A stretch of DNA of 64,000 nt, from NCBI RefSeq assembly GCF_016086655.4, contig NC_092584.1:10157907-10221906 (forward strand), in the 5' to 3' direction. The stretch is from Lepeophtheirus salmonis. Lineage: Eukaryota > Arthropoda > Copepoda > Siphonostomatoida > Caligidae. The position numbers were made by a program, and so were the translations under genes. This document shows, in pieces, positions 13,262 through 24,135 of this stretch. The notes beneath the pieces are model-generated. The model worked only from the letters and a program-made list of their open reading frames with translations. It searched no databases and was not told where the DNA came from. How positions within the stretch are numbered: the first letter of the stretch is position 1; every line of letters starts with the position of its first letter.

Positions 13262-13425
13262 AACAATTCTAGAGTTTGGCCTTAAGGGCGGCTCAATTAA
13301 TGATGAATAGAGCTCAGACACACATCTAATTATAGTATTAATTCTGTTGCTATTGTATTGGTAATATATAACTTGTTGAAGTTTAATATTCAGAGTTTTC
13401 CGATTTTAATGGACCACATTGTACT
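13262..13425 (+). mobile_element. 3' end of a mariner element
   Basis: GAGCTCAGACACACATCTA and the following 100 bp match 52154-52256, the 3' end of the mariner relic there. It ends TCCGATTTTAATGGACCACA, the inverted form of the GTGGTCCATTAAAATC terminus at 18928 and 51551. Confidence 0.6.
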
Positions 13426-14139
13426 CCAACGAATGGCAGCGACTGTATTAAAAAAAACCATAAAAACTTTAGAATCTCGCTTCTATAATAAATGTTATTA
13501 CGTCTAAAGTCCAATTGCCTCGTTTTCATAAAAAATGAAGTTATTTTGATGCATCTTGAATATCAGAGATTAATTTTAATTATAGCGGCAAAATCTATTA
13601 GTGATTTTTTTTAGTTTCAACTTTGTCCAATCTCTTTTTAGTTGAATTAAAAACATAAATAATATATTTTTTATTACTTTGTATTTATAGGGTACCTCTT
13701 GTAAATATATAGATTGATTGACAAGGAATATTTAAAGTCGATACGTTAATGTCATCAATTATTTTTTGACATTTATACATTAAATTAAAGTAAGGGTTTA
13801 TTAATACTATGGAGTTTACATAATATTCTTCTAAAAATAGAAAAAAAACATATTAGGATTCATAAATTATTTTTTTTTAGGATATATTAGATCCTCGTAG
13901 GTAGTAAATGCTAATATCTATGCACAGTTCTTAGAAGTAATCAAATCATTTCTTTAGTGTCGTTAAGTAAAACAAATTCCCTTCGTAAATTTTGTAATTT
14001 TTGAATAATGCTTGGTTTGTTTTGACAAAAAATATATATACGAACGCCGTGTGGCTCGAATTATATGGATACTTATCAGGTGCATGCTCAACGATTCAAA
14101 AACATACTTAGATAATGTTACTAGAGAGCTTAAACTGAT

Positions 14140-14430
14140 GTTAACAGATCCGATGTATTGCTAGAAATTACATTTGTTGCAGTTTGTGAAAATTGGGTAA
14201 TTGGCAGGGGATTTAATCCGGAAAAGGCTCATTTTTAAGACCTTTATGTTTTGGGCAAAGGAAAGGTGGCCTCCTAGCTTGTTGGATCTTAACATTTTGG
14301 ACAAATATCTGGTGGACGTCCAATATACGTGCACATAGCACTGTTGGCACCATGTGAGCTTACATTTTCGAGGCAGTGGCCAAAGTTACCAGGTTGGCGA
14401 CTGTGGTTGAAACTGGAGGGGGATTAGTTT
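14140..14430 (+). pseudogene. Mariner transposase C-terminal fragment
   Basis: One frame reads WPPSLLDLNILDKYLVDVQY, the mariner catalytic block (S/P-D-L-N-x-x-D), followed by a stop and decayed C-terminal sequence. It lies just past the last visible WDR35 exon, in the opposite orientation, presumably in its next intron. Confidence 0.6.
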
Positions 14431-14728
14431 GAGCTACTGACCCTACTTTTGGCCCTTACTTGTAGTAGCAAACGATTTGTAAAATTGCTAAAGTAATTTT
14501 TTTGGGGGAAATAAACTGAAATATACATTATTCTTCAATTTACCGGATTTAAAGTATCCAACCTATACTATGAAAATAATTCACTGAAAGATCTTAATTC
14601 CTCTTCCATAATTTTGAATCCCATTGAACGGCTAGATAATTATTTGTATATGGATACGTTTAAATAAATCCATAGATTTTCTATCTACTCTTGTGTATCA
14701 TTTCAATTGCATGTCTGGAACGTCTTAC

Positions 14729-15092
14729 CTTTTCCAAGAGGTCCCGTGTATCCCGAAGGGATTTGACTTCTAAATCCAAAATAAAGTCCAAATTAGGTGT
14801 GTCAGGATCCCTGAGTATTTCATCCAAAAGAACGGCTTTTATTTCTAAATCCCTAAAGCTGCAAATATATCCAGCGGATAGAATGGGCTCTTCTGGTTCC
14901 ATATTTCGAAATATGTACATTCGAGTTTTCTCCATCATTGCGAATAAGTCTGGATTATCAGAGGCCCATTTCATATCCCAAACGTCCTTACGCTCTAACT
15001 TTTGGAGATCGCTACTTTTATTATCTCGATTTCTGGATTGATCCAGATCAAGGAATTTGAGTAGTCCAGTTACGTCGATGATTGACATAAAC
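14729..15092 (-). CDS. WDR35: WDR35 exon 6 (last exon visible)
   Basis: 364 nt after a 434-nt intron; the first base completes a threonine codon, giving CNSTFMSIIDVTG across the junction. It contains KLERKDVWDMKWASDNPDLF, AMMEKTRMYIFRN and AVLLDEILRDPDTPN, and ends SLRDTRDLLEK before GTAAGA in phase 0. The next exon, expected to open the TPR-like half, was not found. Confidence 0.95.
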
Positions 15093-17396
15093 CTATTTCA
15101 GAAAGAATAAAAATCAATATCTAGAGCTTTAAAAAATATGAATTGTCGGTATATAAAAAAATCCCATCGTCACCCTGACAATTTGTAGGATGGATGGGAG
15201 AAGAGCACCTAAGCTGTCATGAGGTTTCCTTAGATTAGCTGCAAGCAACTTTCAAAGTAAGGAATTAAACACAAATCCTACACTGTATCCATTAAGAATA
15301 TATAGAGGAATCATTCCGTTGTCGATCCTCCATTCTACTCTGACCCAAGAAAGACTTATATTTACTCTCCTTCATTCATGAGCACACGTTGTTACTCTAT
15401 ATTTAAATATTTTCTCCTCAAGAATTAAAAAGTAATAGTTTAGATTGGCAATTACAACAATTTTTGCTCATATTTTCTACTACTCTATCGATGACAACAA
15501 TTTTCAATTATGAATAAAGAACGTACGTGGAGTTGCAATTCAAGGCTAATTTGTGTGGCTTTGTTCCAAGCATGTATCTATCTGTAAGTACAACGTTTGG
15601 TAAAGCATATTGATGGATTTTCCCTGACTCTCTTCCGATGATGAGATACTTTTCCGAAGCATTCAAACAACAGATTGGATTGTCCGTTTTGGGGTATGGG
15701 TCATTTATATTACGATCCATGAGTCCTGGATTTTCATCATCTACCAAACATAGCTGAAAAGGCCCAGAGGCGCCCATGAAATCAAATTATAGAATGTTGG
15801 TTCATCTTGCCTTACCTTTTCTCTACGCAAATTGGATTTTTCAGAGTTGACGATATTATAGGACTGCGATGTTCTAAATTGCCAAATAATGAACGCACTT
15901 TTTGATGCTGCAAATACGTGTGAATTCGTGATGGTAACGAAGAGAGGATCCAAATTATTCACCTGCTTTGTGTCAACTGATGTTCCTAGAGTATTACAGA
16001 GCATCAAGGTGTTGACAAATTCTCCTTGATTCGTCTCTTGCTCTGCGGCAATCACACAGTGTTCCCCACAAGAACTCATACAGAACACACTTTTTGTAAA
16101 TTTGTAGTTTTTCTGAAGTCAAATTTTGTATTTTTATGCAAGCTCATTCTAAAATGTCTTACCTCATTTGTATGACAATTCCAAAAAACAATGGCGACGT
16201 CATTTTTTTCAGGTCGAGTAAATGTATACACGACTGTGTTGGAAAAATAAGCCCATTTATAATCCGGACGGATATTTGCAAAGTAAATGAAGGAATCTAC
16301 ACTAAGTGCTATCCTAAGGGACCCACCTTCCCATGCACAGGCAGTAATTTGTTTACCAGGGACTTTTAACGTCCTTAAATGCTCACCGAATGGGGAGTAA
16401 AATTGAACTACATTGGACTCTGATTTTGTTGTGTCCGAGCCGCTGGTTGCTACGAGCATTGTTCCAGCCACTGCTAGCACAGATCCATCATGATTCCACA
16501 TACAGCTCACAGTGGTCATACTTGTATCAATCAAAACTGGAGCATCATCTCTTTCATTTCTCATCAATTGAATCTTTCCACTGTAAAATGAAAAGATTAT
16601 GACGTAAATAAAAAATGGGTTGTAGGAAAATATATCTACCTCTCATAACATACTACCAGGGTTGGAGCAGACGGCTGAACAAGACCATGCTTTGCATCAT
16701 ACCATTTGAGAGTCACTACCTTTGAGGTGCTCGCTCCAGAGATCTGTAAAGTCATTTTCGATGCAAAGGTTCCACTATTATCATACACGTGGATTTCACC
16801 ATTGGACATGGAGAAAAGGAGGAGCCGTGAGTCTGGGGACCAACACACTCCTCCAAGTGTCACTTTTAATTCCTTACCCCAAATTCGATTTCCATCAACG
16901 GAGCCCACAATCACTGCTCCATCCTCATAGACAATGCAAATCTTTGATCCATCCGAATTCCAGTCCATTCCTCTCACAACGGACTTATTACGATTGTTGA
17001 TCATTTCTTCATACCATGACCCTTTATGTAGCATCCACACTATAATCAAGCCATACTGATCACTGGATGTGAGCTTTTGATTCGTTTCGTTCCATTCAAC
17101 GACTTGAATTTGGCCGGTGTGTCCTTCTAGGGTTTGGTTCATAGACAAATTGGAAGGAGCAGCAAGTCCTTTGACTTTACCATCCTTTCCACCGCTTTGA
17201 TCCAGCTTGAGAACTTTGAGCAAGCCTTCGTCCCCACCACAGGCGATGTAGCCATGCTCTTTATTCCATCCAATGCATTTAAGTTTTGTATTATTGGGTA
17301 TTGCAATCTAATAAGTAATGAAAAAAAATAAATTAATACAGAGTAATCCTCACCAAATACCACCGCAGAGACCTTTTTGCTTAAATAGATAAACAT
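14729..17396 (-). CDS. WDR35: WDR35 / IFT121, N-terminal half (six exons)
   Basis: Intraflagellar transport complex A subunit, needed for retrograde transport and entry of membrane proteins into cilia. I spliced six exons: 17373-17396, 16640-17307, 16163-16580, 15816-16112, 15527-15753 and 14729-15092. All junctions are GT-AG, phases agree, and the joined frame gives 666 codons. The product starts MFIYLSKKIAIPNNTKL and carries the family's strongly conserved blocks AAPSNLSMNQTLEGH, GLIIVWML, NNRNKSVVR, VGSVDGNRIWGK, FYSPFGEHL and KLERKDVWDMKWASDNPDLF. Family members are about 1170-1180 residues: two WD40 beta-propellers, then TPR-like helical repeats. Only the propeller half is present; exon 6 ends in phase 0 after LLEK at a GTAAGA donor and no following exon is recognisable down to position 1. 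Introns 1-4 are 50-65 nt; intron 5 is 434 nt because of a repeat insertion. Start choice: the ATG aligns with the family N-terminus. Identification is from memory of the family; very sure. Confidence 0.96.
15155..15480 (+). repeat. Dispersed repeat (GGATCGAC family) inside WDR35 intron 5
   Basis: Landmarks in order: CACCCTGACAATTTG, GTCATGAGG, TTAGCTGCAAGCAAC, GTCGATCCTCCATTCTACTC and TTCATGAGCACACG. It occupies most of the 434-nt intron, the only visible WDR35 intron longer than 65 nt. The most complete family copies are this one and 28990-29230. Confidence 0.65.
15527..15753 (-). CDS. WDR35: WDR35 exon 5
   Basis: 227 nt after a 62-nt intron with acceptor CTTTTCAG. It encodes LCLVDDENPGL, PICCLNASEKYLIIGRESGK and KLALNCNS and ends in phase 2 at CCAC|GTACGT. 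Confidence 0.95.
15816..16112 (-). CDS. WDR35: WDR35 exon 4 (second beta-propeller)
   Basis: 297 nt, phase 0 at both ends, after a 50-nt intron. It begins KNYKFTKSVFCMSSCGEHCV, matching the start of the second propeller in the family, and contains VTITNSHVFAASKSAFIIWQ. It ends RREK before GTAAGG. Confidence 0.95.
16163..16580 (-). CDS. WDR35: WDR35 exon 3
   Basis: 418 nt starting after a TTTTACAG acceptor; its first base completes the serine codon begun in exon 2. It encodes GKIQLMRNERDDAPVLIDTS, VVQFYSPFGEHLRTLKVPGK and SFIYFANIRPDYKWAYFSNT and ends NCHTNE before GTAAGA. The intron on its 5' side is 59 nt. Confidence 0.96.
16640..17307 (-). CDS. WDR35: WDR35 exon 2 (first beta-propeller)
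   Basis: 668 nt, from acceptor TTATTAG to donor GAGAG|GTAGAT, ending in phase 2. It encodes most of the first WD40 propeller: CGGDEGLLKVLKLDQ, AAPSNLSMNQTLEGHTGQIQ, YGLIIVWMLHKGSWYEEMIN and VYEDGAVIVGSVDGNRIWGK are all close to animal WDR35. Confidence 0.96.
17373..17396 (-). CDS. WDR35: WDR35 exon 1 (start codon, 8 residues)
   Basis: A 24-nt coding mini-exon, MFIYLSKK, followed by a GTCTCT donor. It joins in phase 0 to IAIPNNTKL of exon 2 across a 65-nt intron (17308-17372), which reproduces the family's N-terminus. The longer open frame that reads through the intron is not the protein. Confidence 0.93.
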
Positions 17397-17979
17397 TTTT
17401 TATTGTTTATTTTATAAGAATATTTTCATTGTCACATTAAAACCAAGGAATGAACGAAAATGGAATTTCTATTTATTATTTGAAAGCATTAAGGGATGCA
17501 ATACATACCTGGAGGTACATAAATTATATCAGAAAGCTCACCTGCTTTTCTATACATACATATACGTTGTTAGGGATTAAATCCTGCAATTCCGTTCAAA
17601 GAAAGGGATGAATTTATATTATTCTGTAATTAATCGATATTTGTCTGGGGGCGCTCTCCATATTAATTTAATTAATTTTCTGTTAAAAATAAGTATTTTT
17701 ATATACTATATATATACAAACTAATAGTTAGAAAACCCATACATAAAGCAATTTTCATAGTATCTCTCAACCTTTCCTCTAAAAAAAAAACTATTCTAAT
17801 TTATTATTAACTCTGAAATATTCTTTATTAGTGACGTCGTTACTTTATTTGTATCTCGCAACTTATCCACCATAAAGAAACGAATAAAAAGGCCCAAAAT
17901 CCTTTGATAGTTTTCAAATTCTTCACATCTATGGAATTATAATTTGTGTGAATTTTTGCAGCTTAACAAGAGCCAATAC

Positions 17980-18500
17980 AACCAATCAACGTTCAGAGCA
18001 CGGATAAGAAGAAAAGAAGCAGGGATATCTACAGTTGACCAGAGGATAGAGTCTAAATTTTTACGTTAGTGATAGTGTGGGATCAGTTCTAGGACTAATC
18101 GCCTTATCAGTGTTTTTTCCCCGTCCCTTTCAGTCTTTTTCTTTTTAATTAGTAAGATCTTTTTAACCTTTCAACGGTCCTAATGACTAATATATCGGTC
18201 TTTGAGTCCTACTGTTCTAGCTAAATGTTTACTTTCTTCACTCAGAGCTAAGATTGAAAAATATAAGAACTAGGAAAGTTATATATGAAAGCCAGAACGT
18301 TCTCGTGACACATTTCCTACAGGTATCTTGTCTCTCTGAAAGAAGGAATGAATTATTATGTTACTTCATTTAACAACATTTAACGTAGTTAGTAGGAACT
18401 ACGTAAATTTAGCAGTTGTAGTTTTACAAAAGACCAATAAGGACGGGTCCGAGGACTGACAAATTTTATTAGTACTAGACTTTTTTTTAGACGATCCAGC
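17980..18500 (+). repeat. Composite of two dispersed repeats
   Basis: 17960-18060 (CTTAACAAGAGCCAATAC) matches 43420-43530 and, inverted, 51060-51170. 18067-18480 carries GTCC-rich sequence (GTTCTAGGACTAATC, AAGACCAATAAGGAC) related to the TAGTGTTGTG elements; its end is an inverted copy of 318-364. Confidence 0.5.
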
Positions 18501-18925
18501 ACTAGTTAGTGAGTTAACTCTGTCTATGTCGTAGGAAATTGTTTACAGCAAAGTAAATGATTATTCATGGACAGTCAATCAACTTTTAAAAAACTAATAT
18601 GGAGAGAGAGAAGTAGACAATCGTTAGCTGACAAAAAAACATAGATTTTGTTCATATTTTGAAGATACTTTTATGCATATGGACATATATAAACCAAAGG
18701 GGAAACTTCATAGCCATTTCTAAGTAGGAAAGAGCGGGATGAGTTGGCATAACTATCACTTTTTAGCATAGTACAAATATATCAATTTTTTTGTTTTTTT
18801 ACAAAGCTGAAAACAATATGTATCTTTTGGTAATGATATCATGACACAGCTAATGATATTTAGGATTACAGGATTTTTAAATTTTCTTGGAGGCCTTTTG
18901 GCTATATTTTCTTTCGTTTTTACAG

Positions 18926-18985
18926 AGTGGTCCATTAAAATCTGAGCACTTTAAATTTTTAACTTTAACAAGATATAAAAATTAT
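18926..18985 (+). mobile_element. Mariner terminal repeat, isolated
   Basis: AGTGGTCCATTAAAATCTGA at 18927 is the 5' terminus shared with the mariner relic at 51549 and, inverted, with 13395-13425. No transposase follows. Confidence 0.5.
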
Positions 18986-19554
18986 TAATTAACACTTGAA
19001 TTTCCAAAAAAAAATCTATAAATAGATGTGTGTCGTTATTCAAGGTTATTGTAGAAAAACGAATTAAATATTAATAATTAAGTAAAAGATCAAACTTGTA
19101 AAATGTTAAAATAATAATATGCTTAAATAAAAGCAAATCAACCATAGAAGGAATACTTAAAAATAAGTCGTATTTTTAAGGGTTTACTAGACAGTTTTCC
19201 TACTTTAAAAGTATAAATAGGTAAAATAAGGTACCACATTTGCCGTAAATGAACAACAAAAGTATATTTGATAAAAAAAAATATTCGACAATTTGTATCA
19301 AAAACGAAATTTGAGTAGACAAAAGGAAGTGAAGCATCAAAATACATGCGCTTAATACGCGGTACCAAAAGATAATATTGATAATATTGGTGGCATGTTT
19401 AGAACTAAAATACTCATACAATGAGGCAAGTTAGAATATTAATCTAGAGGAGGGATTCTCAGTTTTGAATTTTAAATTGATGTACCCCTACTAAAGTATT
19501 AATTTAACCCAAGTAGCCCCTTATCAGCTCAATGCATTTTTAGTTTCAGTGATA

Positions 19555-19770
19555 GGGGCGCCCGTATGATTATATTTTGCGGAGGGGGCTTTGTTTTTGG
19601 ATTTTTTTTGAAAATAAGTCCAAAAATAAAAAAAATTTGTAAAAAAAATAAAAATCGCCAGCTATTGTGAAAAAATATAATTTTTTTGGAAAAAACATTT
19701 CAAAAATCCTTAGTTATTCATCCTAAATTAATTTTTTTTCCAGAAGTGCCATGAATATAGTTTTATAACT
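19555..19770 (+). mobile_element. AT-rich element related to the one at 63505
   Basis: GGGGCGCCCGTATGATTATA then GGAGGGGGCTTTGTTTTTGG; at 63512 the order is GGGCTTCCGTAGGATTATAT and then AGGGGGCCTTGGTTTTTT. Both are followed by poly-A/T monomers with an AGCTATT core. Confidence 0.5.
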
Positions 19771-20289
19771 TCTTATGCACCCTCCATGAATTTATCATTA
19801 CATAAGTCGTGAGGGAAGTAATAAAACAACGTCATCTTTGCTATCATAAAAAATGACATTTTTCGGTAGAAAAAAATTTCACGCGAATAAGCAATCTAAC
19901 AGGGGGGGTCCATCCCACTTGATAATATCTTTGCTAGAAAGAAAACCAACTAACCCCACTTTCTCCTTTCTACAAATGTCTACAAGTTTACTTCAGCAAA
20001 TTATTTTTTATGTATTAATTAATATATTTGTATTTTATCATTTTATTTTGGATTGTATTAATAAATTGATTAAATCGTAGAGAAACCAATATTTATTTAG
20101 CCTGAGGACATTACTCATTCTTGAGTAAATAATGTTTTTTCCTAATGAGTTTTATTGATTAATTGCATTGTTCAACAGCAAAAATGGACCAAGAACAGCA
20201 TATGCTCAACATAATATACATATATTGATCCCTTGATTCCAAATATGGGCAATTGAATTATTTCAAGCTTGAAAGACACCTCATGAATT

Positions 20290-20520
20290 GATGGAGACCC
20301 CCTAGTGAGTGAGGGATTCCAAAAGACAGACATTCAAGGGAGCTCTCGTAGCAAATCCTCTCGAAATCCAATCCTTCTGGCAACGGGTAGTTCAGCGGAG
20401 ATTTCGTTGTCTTTACGCGGATTCCTTCCTGTATATGGAAGTCTCTCCATTGATGAAAACAGATTCCGAATTCGGGGTCCTACTCTCAAGAGGGATTTTA
20501 TTTCATTTTTTTTTGTAAAG
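20290..20520. other. Less AT-rich island, function not recognised
   Basis: About 230 bp with balanced composition. Two plus-strand frames stay open across it (20305-20586 and 20309-20518), but neither resembles a family I know. It is followed by a long pyrimidine tract (20539-20575). It could be an exon, a 5' UTR or a decayed repeat; I see no decisive splice pair. Confidence 0.25.
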
Positions 20521-21618
20521 TTCTACCCACTTACTTATTTTTTTTTTTCTCTCTCTCTTTCTTCCTTTTTATTCTGTTCGATCTAGTTACGGCATGCAAA
20601 TATAGGGAATTTCCTTAAGAGATCAATTCAAAAATGAGTTTTAGCCTTGAAATATTGTCGTGGTCTTATCTCAAATTGACAACGATAACGAGCATTTTTG
20701 GGGAGTTTTTTTCTTGTTTAAATTAAAGTTCAGACTTTTAGCTATCAAATGAGATACTTTAAGACTTTTTGAATATATTTGTCTTGAAGCTATGAGCCTC
20801 TGAATGAAAATCACTTATTTTTCATTTTAACATTCTACAAATTGTGAGGATTAACGTGTGCATTTTCGTTTTATTTTTTATTTTTCCGAACCGGAAGGAA
20901 ATGTATTATGCATCATTGATTACACCATGCAACAAAATGAAGGTTTTGGATTGCCCGTAGGATAAACACCACAATTATTATTCTTATTTAAAAAGACCAT
21001 TAAAACTTTCAACCTCCTTAGGTTTGGCCTATAAAGCCTTTTAAAAATATCAAGTTTTAAGCGTATAACTACGATTCAGTGCCATATTTCCACATGGAAA
21101 ACCAATATTGTAGATGAAAATCAAAGTAAATAGCAAGCTGATGCAAACATTTTAACATTTGAAAAATGAATTATTTATTATTTTATCTTGATTACAATTA
21201 ATATAAAATGTATATATTCAACTAAAAAATTGAGTAAGTGAAGGACCTTACTTTGAAGCAAATATCTTTTTTATTTTTTCTTCAAGTGCTGTATATCTTA
21301 GCTCAAATTATAGTATAGAACTTACATTTCAATTTAAAAAAATTGCCTTTAAAAAGGTTTGATTTTTGGTGAATTTATTTTTTAATATTTATTAAAACGT
21401 TATCGAGGGATTTTTTCCTTTTATTAATTACTCTGTTATATAATATAAATAATTATGTTACTAGGTAAAAGTATAGTATGTTTGTTTGATATTGCATAAT
21501 TAGGAAAAAATGAATATTTTTTGCAAGATTAATATTTGAATATTCTTTTCAATCAGTCTATATATCTTATATTTTCATGAAAAAAACTAAAGATCAGTAG
21601 TTAAGGACTGGTCTTTAG

Positions 21619-22008
21619 TAGTGTTGTGCCGCCAGTCTGTTCCAGTCCCATGCAGTCCAGTTTCCCTTTTTGGTCCTTCAAGGAGGTAAAATCAATCCCT
21701 TGGGAAGTCAATCAGTGTATTATTCCTCCTTTTCATTATTCCGTTATATAATTGAATAAATTATATAACCAAGGAACAATCAAGTATGTTCGTATTTTAT
21801 TGTATTATAATTTAAAAAAAAGAAGGTTTTTGCAAGATATATCCAATACATAAAATATATATCCTATTTGTCTTAATAAACCATCGATATTGGGGAAAAA
21901 TTTCAAGGACCGACCGTCTTAAGTACCAATTCCTAATGATCAAGATTCCTAAGGACCCATAGGTCCGGTCCTAAGACTTGGCTGAATAAATAAAGACCGA
22001 CAACACTA
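21619..22008 (+). mobile_element. Miniature element, TAGTGTTGTG termini
   Basis: 390 bp with TAGTGTTGTGCCG at the left and CGACAACACTA at the right. GTCC-rich sub-terminal sequence (AGTCTGTTCCAGTCC; GGACCCATAGGTCCGGTCC) flanks an AT-rich core with AATTGAATAAATTATATAAC. A relative with the same core lies at 53093-53434. No coding capacity; hAT-like by terminal style only. Confidence 0.7.
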
Positions 22009-22034
22009 GTACTAAGAACAGATGGTCTGAAATA

Positions 22035-22115
22035 GTGTTTATCCTGATTTATTCGGTCCAGTCGAGTACTAGCACCAGGTCATATCAGTCCTTGGTACCG
22101 GGTTTTAAAACTTCC
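22035..22115 (-). mobile_element. Fragment of the TAGTGTTGTG family
   Basis: TAGTGTTTATCCTGATTTAT then CGGTCCAGTCGAGTACTAGC resembles the inverted right end of the family (CGGTCC, AGTC). No second terminus. Confidence 0.45.
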
Positions 22116-22169
22116 GCTCCTTTGAACTGTCAGTTCAAGAATTGATTAAAAAAAAAAAAAAAAAAATAT

Positions 22170-22256
22170 GGAATCGCCGTAACTCAAGGACAACGCGCTC
22201 GGGAGAGCTTACTGTATTCTCTTGAGTTCAATGTGCGTTTGCGCCCAGGCGATTCC
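22170..22256 (+). ncRNA. Compact stem-junction element, tRNA-sized, unassigned
   Basis: An 87-bp segment after an A19-type run. GGAATCGCC (22170-22178) pairs with GGCGATTCC (22248-22256). Inside, AACTCAAG (22181-22188) pairs with CTTGAGTT (22221-22228), enclosing GCTCGGGAGAGC (4-bp stem), and GCGTTTGCGC (22236-22245) can form a small third stem. The result is a closed multi-branch shape rich in GC for this region. It lacks the tRNA signatures I would require (no GGTTCGAATCC-like T arm, no T8). It could be a decayed tRNA-like gene, another small RNA, or a fold-back element. Confidence 0.35.
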
Positions 22257-22447
22257 TAGAGAAAGAAATATACTTTATGTATATGGATTTTACCAAAAGA
22301 TTCCTATTTTAGATAGAGTAAATTTAATACAGTAATGTTCACTGATACTTACTCAGTGCAACTCCATTTAACCAATTAAAGGAACATAAATAATAAAAAA
22401 AAGTTTAGTAACGTCATCAAATACCGAACTTTATCAGTTTTCTGGAA

Positions 22448-22633
22448 TTAACTGGACCAAACTGAGACTGAACTCTGGATGGAAATATAGTCTTCAGTTC
22501 TAAATATAGACTCACACAATATTAGTCCTAAATACCGTTCGGAAGGACACATCCCTTCTCCTGTGTCCCAAGGATCGATAAAACCGTTCCTAAGTCTGGA
22601 CTGGACCGAATAAATAAGGATCGACACAATACT
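22448..22633 (+). mobile_element. Truncated TAGTGTTGTG-family copy
   Basis: Right end GGATCGACACAATACTA, preceded by GGACTGGACCGAATAAATAA, as at 53400-53434. The left terminus is missing. Confidence 0.55.
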
Positions 22634-22794
22634 ACTTATGACATAGAGATCACTGAGTCTCTCATCTGTTAGCGTGTACCACAGTAGGGAATTGGTCTTG
22701 ACTTCAGTGTCAATTATAATGTATGTACTTGTTGGCACTCAATACATGATGTCTATAATTGGTCAGTACAAGATGACCACGGGGATATCAGCAG

Positions 22795-23175
22795 TGATGT
22801 AAATCTTGTGTATTTTTTTAGCTGACCCGTTTTTTTTGGGAATTTGTAAGAAGAAGAATAAATTTTTTTTTCCTCAGCTGTTGTCATTATTATTTACCTC
22901 CTTAGTAGAGTAGGAAACTTCTTTTCCTACGACCCTCAATCTGATTGAAAATATGCGTGTGCTAATAAAATACGGTGAATAACTTTTAAGATATGTTTTA
23001 ATTGTAAGTTCTTGTTAGCCTCAGGGACAAATTAGGGATAGACATCTGAATACTTTGTACCCATGTCCTTGTTTATTTCCTTCTCCCCTTCTCCTTTGTC
23101 ACAGCTGATATTTGTTGATCTCCTCCAAAACATTCTTTAAATGATTAGGGTTACCATGTTGATTTTTAGCTGTTT
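22795..23175 (-). repeat. Dispersed repeat pair, as at 9836-10520
   Basis: 22795-22960 (AATCTTGTGTATTTTTTTAG) matches 9870-10010. 22975-23175 is an inverted GGATCGAC-family copy: GTACCCATGTCCTTGTTTAT, then CTCCAAAACATTCTTTAAAT and GTTACCATGTTGATTTT. Confidence 0.6.
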
Positions 23176-23744
23176 TTTTTAAATATTAAGATGCCCTATC
23201 ATGGTGATTTTCGTGTATGTAATTAGATTGATCCCTGAATTTCAAAAAGGTAACAACAGCAACTAATATAATGTAAGTACATGGTACTCGTAAGTGCCAT
23301 GTAAATATATGACTTTCCATTCTCCTCTCTATTTTTGTTTGATGATGAATAAAAGCTAGCTCCCTTTCCCCCCTACCACCTTGTAGGTAAGTAAACTTTC
23401 TTTGAGTTAAAGAAACAAAAATGAAACTTTGTACTATTTATGACAAATTGAGACCAGAGTTCTCATGTAAGAAAAATATAATTGAAATAAATTCTTACTT
23501 TCTTTAGAAACATGTAACATTAATAGGTACAGGTATACTTTGAAGAAAGAAACTATAAGTTTGTGAATATTTAGCAGATGTGTGAGGAAGGGGTTCTTTA
23601 GGACTTGGACCCGAGTTTGTAGTATAAAGAATCTACCTATAGAGTGGGTACCCAAAACTTACAGATACATGACTAAATTACGAAAAATAAGATTTTTATA
23701 CAATCAAGATGAATTTCGGATATGTTTAAATAAAAGATAATACA

Positions 23745-24135
23745 AAATCTTATCTTGAAGTTATGTCCCACTTGCGAGACGCAGTAGGCAGGAAACGTCC
23801 GGAATTGTGGGGAAACAATTCATGGATATAGCATCACGATAACACCCCTCCTCACTGATATTTGCTTGTGGGAGATTTTGTGGCAAAAACAACGACAAAA
23901 TAATACCTCAGCTCCCATATTTACCGGATTTGCCCACTTGTGACATTTTCTTTTTCATAAAACTGAAGTGACCTTTGCAAGGTTGGGGATCTGCAACAAT
24001 TGAGGAGATAAAGTCTGCATTGTTGGAAGAGCTCAAGGTTATACCGAAGAGTACCTATGAGAACTGCTGCGAGGATTGGACAAAGTGTTGGCACAAGCGA
24101 ATTGTATCTGAGGGGGACAAGATAAATATTGATTA
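23745..24135 (+). pseudogene. Mariner transposase, C-terminal half (SETMAR-like)
   Basis: Translates as YLEVMSHLRDAVGRKRPELW, then a one-stop-interrupted HHDNTPPHT catalytic block, LPYLPDLPTCDIFFF in another frame, and a decayed C-terminus ending about 24135. These are the standard landmarks of DD34D mariner transposases. Several stops and frame changes; inactive. Confidence 0.8.

Noticed and set aside
20305..20586. A protein-coding exon
   Set aside because: Balanced composition made it attractive, but two frames are equally open, neither is recognisable and the end runs into a pyrimidine tract. Recorded only as an unassigned island.
22170..22256. A tRNA gene
   Set aside because: The closing stem and size suggest it, but there is no T-arm consensus, no usual position-8 T and no clear anticodon loop. 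Kept only as an unassigned structured element.
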